A stretch of 47,272 bases of DNA from the NCBI GenBank assembly GCA_963205035.1, contig CAUJII010000013.1:1-47272 (forward strand), in the 5' to 3' direction. A model generated the notes under the pieces. The model was not told the origin of the DNA. It searched no databases and was given only the letters and a program-made list of their open reading frames with translations. This document shows positions 43,146 through 47,272 of this stretch, in pieces. The stretch's first letter is position 1. Each line of letters opens with the position of its first letter. Made by a program: the position numbers and the translations under genes. The stretch comes from Spirochaetota bacterium. Lineage in GTDB: Bacteria > Spirochaetota > Leptospiria > Turneriellales > Turneriellaceae.

Positions 43146-44829
43146 AAACACGCCGACCAATAACTAAAAAAGCCTTCCGCCCTTGGTAAGATATGAGCGC
43201 TGACATCGATTCGATATAAACGACCTGCCCTGATTTTCGGATAATGCGCTGTCTGATCGTCGGTAGAAAAGTGCCTATGCCGCTCTTCAAGAGCTCTTGC
43301 ATGCGCGCACCTAAAACCTCTTGGTCTTCGGGGTGTGTAAAACTCAACGCATTGAGCCCCACAAGGCGGCGGGAATCCTTCTCGCCGAAAAGTTCTGCTG
43401 CGGCGGGATTTGCATACACAATCGTGCCCGCCTCGTGGATCAAAACGCCGTCACTAATTTTTTCGACAATTTTGCTATACCGCTCTTCGCTTTCTTTGAG
43501 CAAGAGTTCAGTTTTTTTGCGCTCAGAAATGTCGGTCACGAGACTGAGCACAGAGGCAACATTCCCCTCGAGATCTTGAAGCGGCGTTGTGCTCATCAGC
43601 GTACACACAACACGCTTATTCTTACTTAAAAGTTCTTGTTCGCGTATAAACTTTTCACCGCGAACACGGCGCTCGAAGAGAATACTTTTTTCTTTGGGTT
43701 CTTTTTCGACGAGATAATCTAAGAACGAAGTGCCTTGCATCTCTTGCACGGTATAGCCCAGAAGGCGTGCCATGCGCTCGTTACAAAATGTCGTCGTGCC
43801 TTCCCTGTCGGTGACCCAAACGCCCTCTGTCGCCGCTTCGACGAGCCGTTCGTAATCCACCTTTTTTTGATTGAGGGATTTGTCGGCGCTTTCTCTGCGT
43901 TTTTCTTCTAAGCGGTACGCACTCAAGAGCTCTTCGTTGCGCCTCAGAACTAAACGCTTCTCACTAAAAACGACTGCGAGCGACATGCCCACCGCAGAGA
44001 GTGTTGCAATGAGCACCCAGATATAACCAAAATGCAGCGCGCTGGCTCCAAGCGCTTGGCGGTAAAGAGCGATGCTCACCAAAGTAAAGCCGACAATCAC
44101 CGTTGTCAAAAGCAGTGTGCCATGCCGACCGAAGCTCACAGCAGCCCACGAAACAAAAATGAATAAAAGAAATGCATACGATTCTTGCGCGACCGAACGA
44201 TCGCTATGAAAGAGTCCATACGTTAAAGCGAAAGTCAGAGCAAAGACCGCGAGCATTTCGAGAACTTTAAGTGTCGTGACGCGCACCATCGACGGGTTTC
44301 TCCACACAAGAATGGCCGGCGCGATGAGAAGAATCCCCAACGAGTCGCCCATCCACCATTCGAGTGCAAGGCGTACGAAAGGCACAGACGCCGTTCCACT
44401 TGCTTGAACACCCAGTGCACCCAAAACAGCAGACGGCAGCGGAAGCAAGATAACAGCGAAGGCCAGAAAACGGCCATAATCGCGCATACGCACGAACGCA
44501 ATATCGATCTTGGCCATAAGGCGAAGCAGAGGCAAAACGAGAGACGCTTCGAGAATCGTAGCCGCAGCAAAGAAAACTTGCGTCAAGACTGTCCCTGAGA
44601 TAAAGAAGGTTTCGATACCCGCAGCTACCACTGTCGCCGCGACGAACCACCAGCCGCCCATCAAAATAAACGCAACAGCGACCCCGGCTGCCGGCCAAAA
44701 GAGAGAAACTGTGTCGGGCCCCCAAAAAAAATACGGCGTTCCAATAACGAGCGCTACGTGGAGCGCGGTATAGAGAAACCAAAGGAACACGCGCACGGGC
44801 GTAATAGGAGCTTTAAGCTTTTCCCACAT
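43144..44829 (-). CDS. MASE1 membrane sensor with two PAS domains and no output domain
   Basis: The 561-aa protein has a MASE1-type integral membrane region of about eight helices (residues 15-290, with LFWPAAGVAVAFIL and GDSLGILLIAPAIL). A coiled linker and two PAS domains follow (about 335-450, ending LVTDISERKK, and about 455-560). It stops at FLVIGRRV, where PAS domains usually continue GRDITERK into a kinase or GGDEF domain. Either it is a naturally output-less sensor or its C terminus was lost at the repeat junction. AAGGAACACA precedes the ATG. Confidence 0.87.
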   Translation of the reverse strand: MWEKLKAPITPVRVFLWFLYTALHVALVIGTPYFFWGPDTVSLFWPAAGVAVAFILMGGWWFVAATVVAAGIETFFISGTVLTQVFFAAATILEASLVLPLLRLMAKIDIAFVRMRDYGRFLAFAVILLPLPSAVLGALGVQASGTASVPFVRLALEWWMGDSLGILLIAPAILVWRNPSMVRVTTLKVLEMLAVFALTFALTYGLFHSDRSVAQESYAFLLFIFVSWAAVSFGRHGTLLLTTVIVGFTLVSIALYRQALGASALHFGYIWVLIATLSAVGMSLAVVFSEKRLVLRRNEELLSAYRLEEKRRESADKSLNQKKVDYERLVEAATEGVWVTDREGTTTFCNERMARLLGYTVQEMQGTSFLDYLVEKEPKEKSILFERRVRGEKFIREQELLSKNKRVVCTLMSTTPLQDLEGNVASVLSLVTDISERKKTELLLKESEERYSKIVEKISDGVLIHEAGTIVYANPAAAELFGEKDSRRLVGLNALSFTHPEDQEVLGARMQELLKSGIGTFLPTIRQRIIRKSGQVVYIESMSALISYQGRKAFLVIGRRV

Positions 44830-44870
44830 TGTGTTCCTTAGACGAGAGCAAGTTCAAACGTAAAACAAAA

Positions 44871-46388
44871 TTATGTCCCACAGAATGTGCGGTAGCCCAT
44901 GGGGGATTGATCCCACTGGCGCAGCGCCAAATTGGCTGTGCTCTCTTCAAAAGGCCGCTCTAATCCTTTAAGGAGCGTCTTGAACGGTGCGAAGTCGCCC
45001 TTCTCTGCCGCTTCGAGCACCTCTTCGACCTTTTGGTTACGCGCAATCGCTGCGGGATTTATCGAATTCATCGCACGCGCAATTTCAGAAAGCGACTTTT
45101 TCTCAGCTTCGAGTCTCTTAAGCCAAGTGCTATGCCAGCTCTGAAAATCCATAGCTATAGCCAACGCCTCGGTGCCTGCAAGAGGTGGGGTGTTCGGTAG
45201 ACCCGAAATACTCCGCGCCAAAAAACGGAAAGTGTTTGTGAAATCGGCCTGGTGTTTTTGCATGAGACCCAGAAGAGTGTGAATAAGCTCGGCATCCTTT
45301 TCGTGGGGTGCGGAAAGTCCCACTTTTTGGCGTATTGTATTTTGCCAATGCGACTCGAAGCGTGTGTGGAAGGCCTCGATGTGCGCTTTCGCAATTTCTA
45401 ATGCCTCATCCTCGCTTTCAGAAAAAAATGGGAGAAGCGTCTCTGCAAAGCACGTCAAATTCCAGAGTGCCATACGCGGTTGGTTGTGGTACGCGTAACG
45501 GCCGTGCGTGTCGATCGAACTAAAAACCGTTTGTGGGTCATAACTATCCATGAAAGCGCAAGGGCCGAAGTCCAGACTCTCGCCCGCAATCGACATATTG
45601 TCGGTGTTCATGACGCCGTGTATAAATCCCACAGACTGCCAGAGTGCAATGAGTTTGGCCTGCCGCTCGGCAACCGCATCGAAGAAAGCGACGTATGGAT
45701 TATCTCTGTCTGCACACTCGGGATAATGGCGGTGGATAGAATAATCCGCAAGCGCTTTGAGTGCTGCCGTATTTTTTGCGTGGTGCGAGTGTGCGTACGC
45801 ATATTCAAAAGTGCCGACACGCAGGTGACTTTGTGCGACACGCGTCAAGATTGCGCCTTGAAGCTCTCTTTCTCTGTACACAGGCTCGTTGGTTTGCACT
45901 AGAGCCAGAGCGCGCGTTGTAGGAATTCCCAAATGGAAAAGCGCCTCGCCGATGAGGCATTCCCGAAGCATGGGCCCCAGCGCAGCCTTGCCATCCCCTC
46001 GCCTTGAAAACGGCGTCTCGCCACTGCCCTTGAGTTGGATGTCGAAACGCTCGCCGTTTTTTGTGACATGCTCGCCTAAGAGAAGCGCTCTGCCGTCGCC
46101 CAACATCGTGAAATGCCCAAACTGGTGGCCAGCATACGCCGTCGCGATGGGGTCTCTACCCTCGATTAATTCTGAAGCACTAAATATCTGCGCGAGCAGT
46201 TCTTGGGGCGCAGCAGCTAAGTTTAGATCTAACGCCCGCGCTAACGCCTCGTTGAGATAAACCAACTGCGTCTTTTCGCGTTTTGTGGGATGAATCCGCG
46301 CAAAAAATAGAGCCGGCAGCTGGGAGTATGTATTCTCCAAACGAAAACCAAGATCTTTTTTTAGAGAGTTTTCGGCCACAACAACCAT
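44871..46388 (-). CDS. selO: SelO/YdiU protein AMPylase (pseudokinase family)
   Basis: SelO transfers AMP from ATP to Ser/Thr/Tyr of proteins, a redox-linked activity. The 505-aa protein has AGHQFGHFTMLGDGRALLLG, LKGSGETPFSRRGDGKAALG, the RVAQSHLRVGTFEYA motif, GVMNTDNMSIAGESLDFGPC, and the C-terminal YRTFCGT with Cys in place of selenocysteine. In-frame starts lie at 46424 and 46412. I chose ATG 46388 (MVVVAENSLKKDLG) by family length and because a promoter ends just upstream. Confidence 0.92.
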   Translation of the reverse strand: MVVVAENSLKKDLGFRLENTYSQLPALFFARIHPTKREKTQLVYLNEALARALDLNLAAAPQELLAQIFSASELIEGRDPIATAYAGHQFGHFTMLGDGRALLLGEHVTKNGERFDIQLKGSGETPFSRRGDGKAALGPMLRECLIGEALFHLGIPTTRALALVQTNEPVYRERELQGAILTRVAQSHLRVGTFEYAYAHSHHAKNTAALKALADYSIHRHYPECADRDNPYVAFFDAVAERQAKLIALWQSVGFIHGVMNTDNMSIAGESLDFGPCAFMDSYDPQTVFSSIDTHGRYAYHNQPRMALWNLTCFAETLLPFFSESEDEALEIAKAHIEAFHTRFESHWQNTIRQKVGLSAPHEKDAELIHTLLGLMQKHQADFTNTFRFLARSISGLPNTPPLAGTEALAIAMDFQSWHSTWLKRLEAEKKSLSEIARAMNSINPAAIARNQKVEEVLEAAEKGDFAPFKTLLKGLERPFEESTANLALRQWDQSPMGYRTFCGT

Positions 46389-46395
46389 TATTGGT

Positions 46396-46424
46396 AAGAT
46401 AGAAAAAAACATACTGTCCGGCAA
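46396..46424 (-). promoter_or_regulatory. Candidate selO promoter giving a leaderless message
   Basis: On the minus strand TTGCCG (46424-46419) and TATCTT (46401-46396) are exactly 17 nt apart. Transcription would begin about 46389, at the ATG at 46388, which has no ribosome site. Confidence 0.4.
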
Positions 46425-46436
46425 GTTGTCAGTGCA

Positions 46437-46462
46437 AGGAAACGTCAGCTAACGATTCCTTG
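46437..46462. repeat. Imperfect inverted repeat upstream of selO
   Basis: AAGGAAACGT and AACGATTCCTT can pair around a short loop with one mismatch or bulge. It could terminate transcription from the repeat-family gene. No U-tract is seen. Confidence 0.3.
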
Positions 46463-46620
46463 CTGCTTATGCCGAGGTTCCGGGCGCACGAGCGCAAAAG
46501 GGGATGAACCGATGCACGCCGCGAAGACGACATCACTGTCGGCGGCGTAGCACATGACCTCCTGTCACCGTGCACGCCGCAAGGCTGAGAGTGGACACAC
46601 GCCGCTAAAAAAACCACGCG
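46463..46620. repeat. Repeat region with the second copy of the 51-bp palindromic element
   Basis: Bases 46514-46564 are the reverse-complement copy of the element at 260-310 (45 of 51 identical by eye). A further GCACGCCGC motif lies at 46572-46580 and ACACGCCGC nearby, so the region appears built from fragments of the same family. No gene is supported here. Confidence 0.65.
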
Positions 46621-47193
46621 CTATATGCACGTTCGTAGGCAGTGGGTGTATTCAGCGTACGACAGGCCTTTTTTCGCGATGAGGATGGCCTTTCGAGCCG
46701 TTTCGAGCCCGCCGTTCTCATTTTTTTCAGTTACTTTTTGGTAGTTAATAAAATAGTCAGGAGAACTTTTGCGCCGAGCATACCGCGCTGCCCAGAAGTG
46801 ATGATTCCGCGCTGAGAACGCCGACCCGTGCCGGGGCGAATGCAGGTACATCTCAACGAACCGCGGCATGAACACCCGAATCGCGAAGTCGACGAACCGC
46901 GAGACCGACTCGCCCGAATGAATCGTCCGCTGCCAAAGCACGCCGTACAAGTTCTTGTCGACTCGCCACGGTCTGATGACGTATTTAACCTTGTCAGCCT
47001 TTACATTGTACCGACGTGCAGACACTGTCCAAGCACCGCCGGAGCGCCAGCGTAACACAGTCTCTTTGCAGAGCCGCGAAATAATTTCGCCCTCGCCCCA
47101 GTGGATCCCATGGCGGGCAAGAATCAGCTGTGCAGCCTTGAGTCGGCGATACGACTTCTCGCGCAGCGAAACGGATGTCTGATGATATTCCAT
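46621..47193 (-). CDS. Intact repeat-family protein of unknown function, 190 aa
   Basis: The protein begins MEYHQTSVSLREKSYRRLKA and has an N-terminal part resembling ribbon-helix-helix DNA-binding proteins (a beta strand SVSL then two helices, about 5-45). A conserved-looking middle (YVIRPWRVDKNLYGVLWQRT, then VSRFVDFAIRVFMPRFVEMY) and a basic tail follow. It may belong to a multicopy Leptospirales family such as DUF1564, a memory-based guess. A broken copy lies inverted at 2-476. The start is well supported by GAGGGAGAG upstream. The 79 bases beyond it (47194-47272) are A/T-rich and hold no clear promoter. Confidence 0.75.
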   Translation of the reverse strand: MEYHQTSVSLREKSYRRLKAAQLILARHGIHWGEGEIISRLCKETVLRWRSGGAWTVSARRYNVKADKVKYVIRPWRVDKNLYGVLWQRTIHSGESVSRFVDFAIRVFMPRFVEMYLHSPRHGSAFSARNHHFWAARYARRKSSPDYFINYQKVTEKNENGGLETARKAILIAKKGLSYAEYTHCLRTCI

Positions 47194-47272
47194 AGAGTTA
47201 CTCTCCCTCTATATATTAAATACCCAGAAACCGTGTTTTTTTCTCACAAAATTCGAGTTTTTTTTCAAAAAC

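Noticed and set aside
44871..46388. Selenoprotein form of SelO with in-frame UGA
   Set aside because: The C terminus is YRTFCGT with an ordinary Cys codon and a normal stop.

Overview
The window looks like chromosomal DNA of a spirochaete in or near the Leptospiraceae, perhaps Turneriella-like. This is inference. It rests on spirochaete-type lipoboxes, a Kdo transferase (so an LPS-bearing envelope), a FliG paralogue beside a partner-switching cassette, a bactofilin, and a repeat-gene family of a kind known from Leptospirales. Most genes are housekeeping genes, closely packed and often joined by ATGA, TGATG or TAATG overlaps. No phage, CRISPR array, rRNA or tRNA gene was seen.

Layout. (1) 1-688: a broken copy of a repeat-family gene carrying two small palindromic insertions. 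(2) 689-7904, plus strand: htpX, an SPFH-SHOCT protein, a polyprenyl diphosphate synthase, a HEAT-repeat exported protein, an exported protein of unknown function, a ThiF/MoeB-like enzyme, a patatin-like lipase and an adenosine-deaminase-family enzyme. (3) 7923-35692, minus strand: 22 genes in one direction. In transcription order these are a TPR-like peptide, a bactofilin, an ankyrin lipoprotein, a c-type cytochrome/FG-GAP lipoprotein, sufS, a TonB-like protein, an Mla-type ATPase, guaD, mutY, tal, then parA, a single-pass membrane protein, a lipoprotein of about 2550 aa, a GAF-PP2C phosphatase, an RsbW-like kinase, a STAS protein and a FliG-like protein, then acyP, waaA, clpP, clpX and lon. 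(4) 35768-38923, plus: an HME-RND pump, overlapping tail to tail with (5) 38868-41632, minus: an MscS channel with an extracytoplasmic ParB-like domain, and a WecG/TagA glycosyltransferase. (6) 41689-42035: a 220-bp fold-back element, a good promoter and a leader with hairpins, serving (7) a 61-aa protein and cysE. (8) A 43-bp tandem repeat between cysE and a MASE1-PAS-PAS protein that has no output domain, then selO. (9) 46430-47193: an intact copy of the repeat-family gene, inverted relative to the copy at the left end.

The best candidate for an undescribed system is the block 13913-27232. It links a ParA/MinD-type ATPase, a bitopic protein and a giant surface or periplasmic scaffold (beta-propeller, TPR, CHAT-like C terminus) to a complete partner switch (PP2C phosphatase, HATPase, STAS) and a FliG paralogue. 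Other points deserving a second look are a ClpP whose catalytic Ser is replaced by Asn (one base away from Ser), the ParB-like/MscS fusion, and the fold-back element that supplies the -35 box of the cysE promoter.
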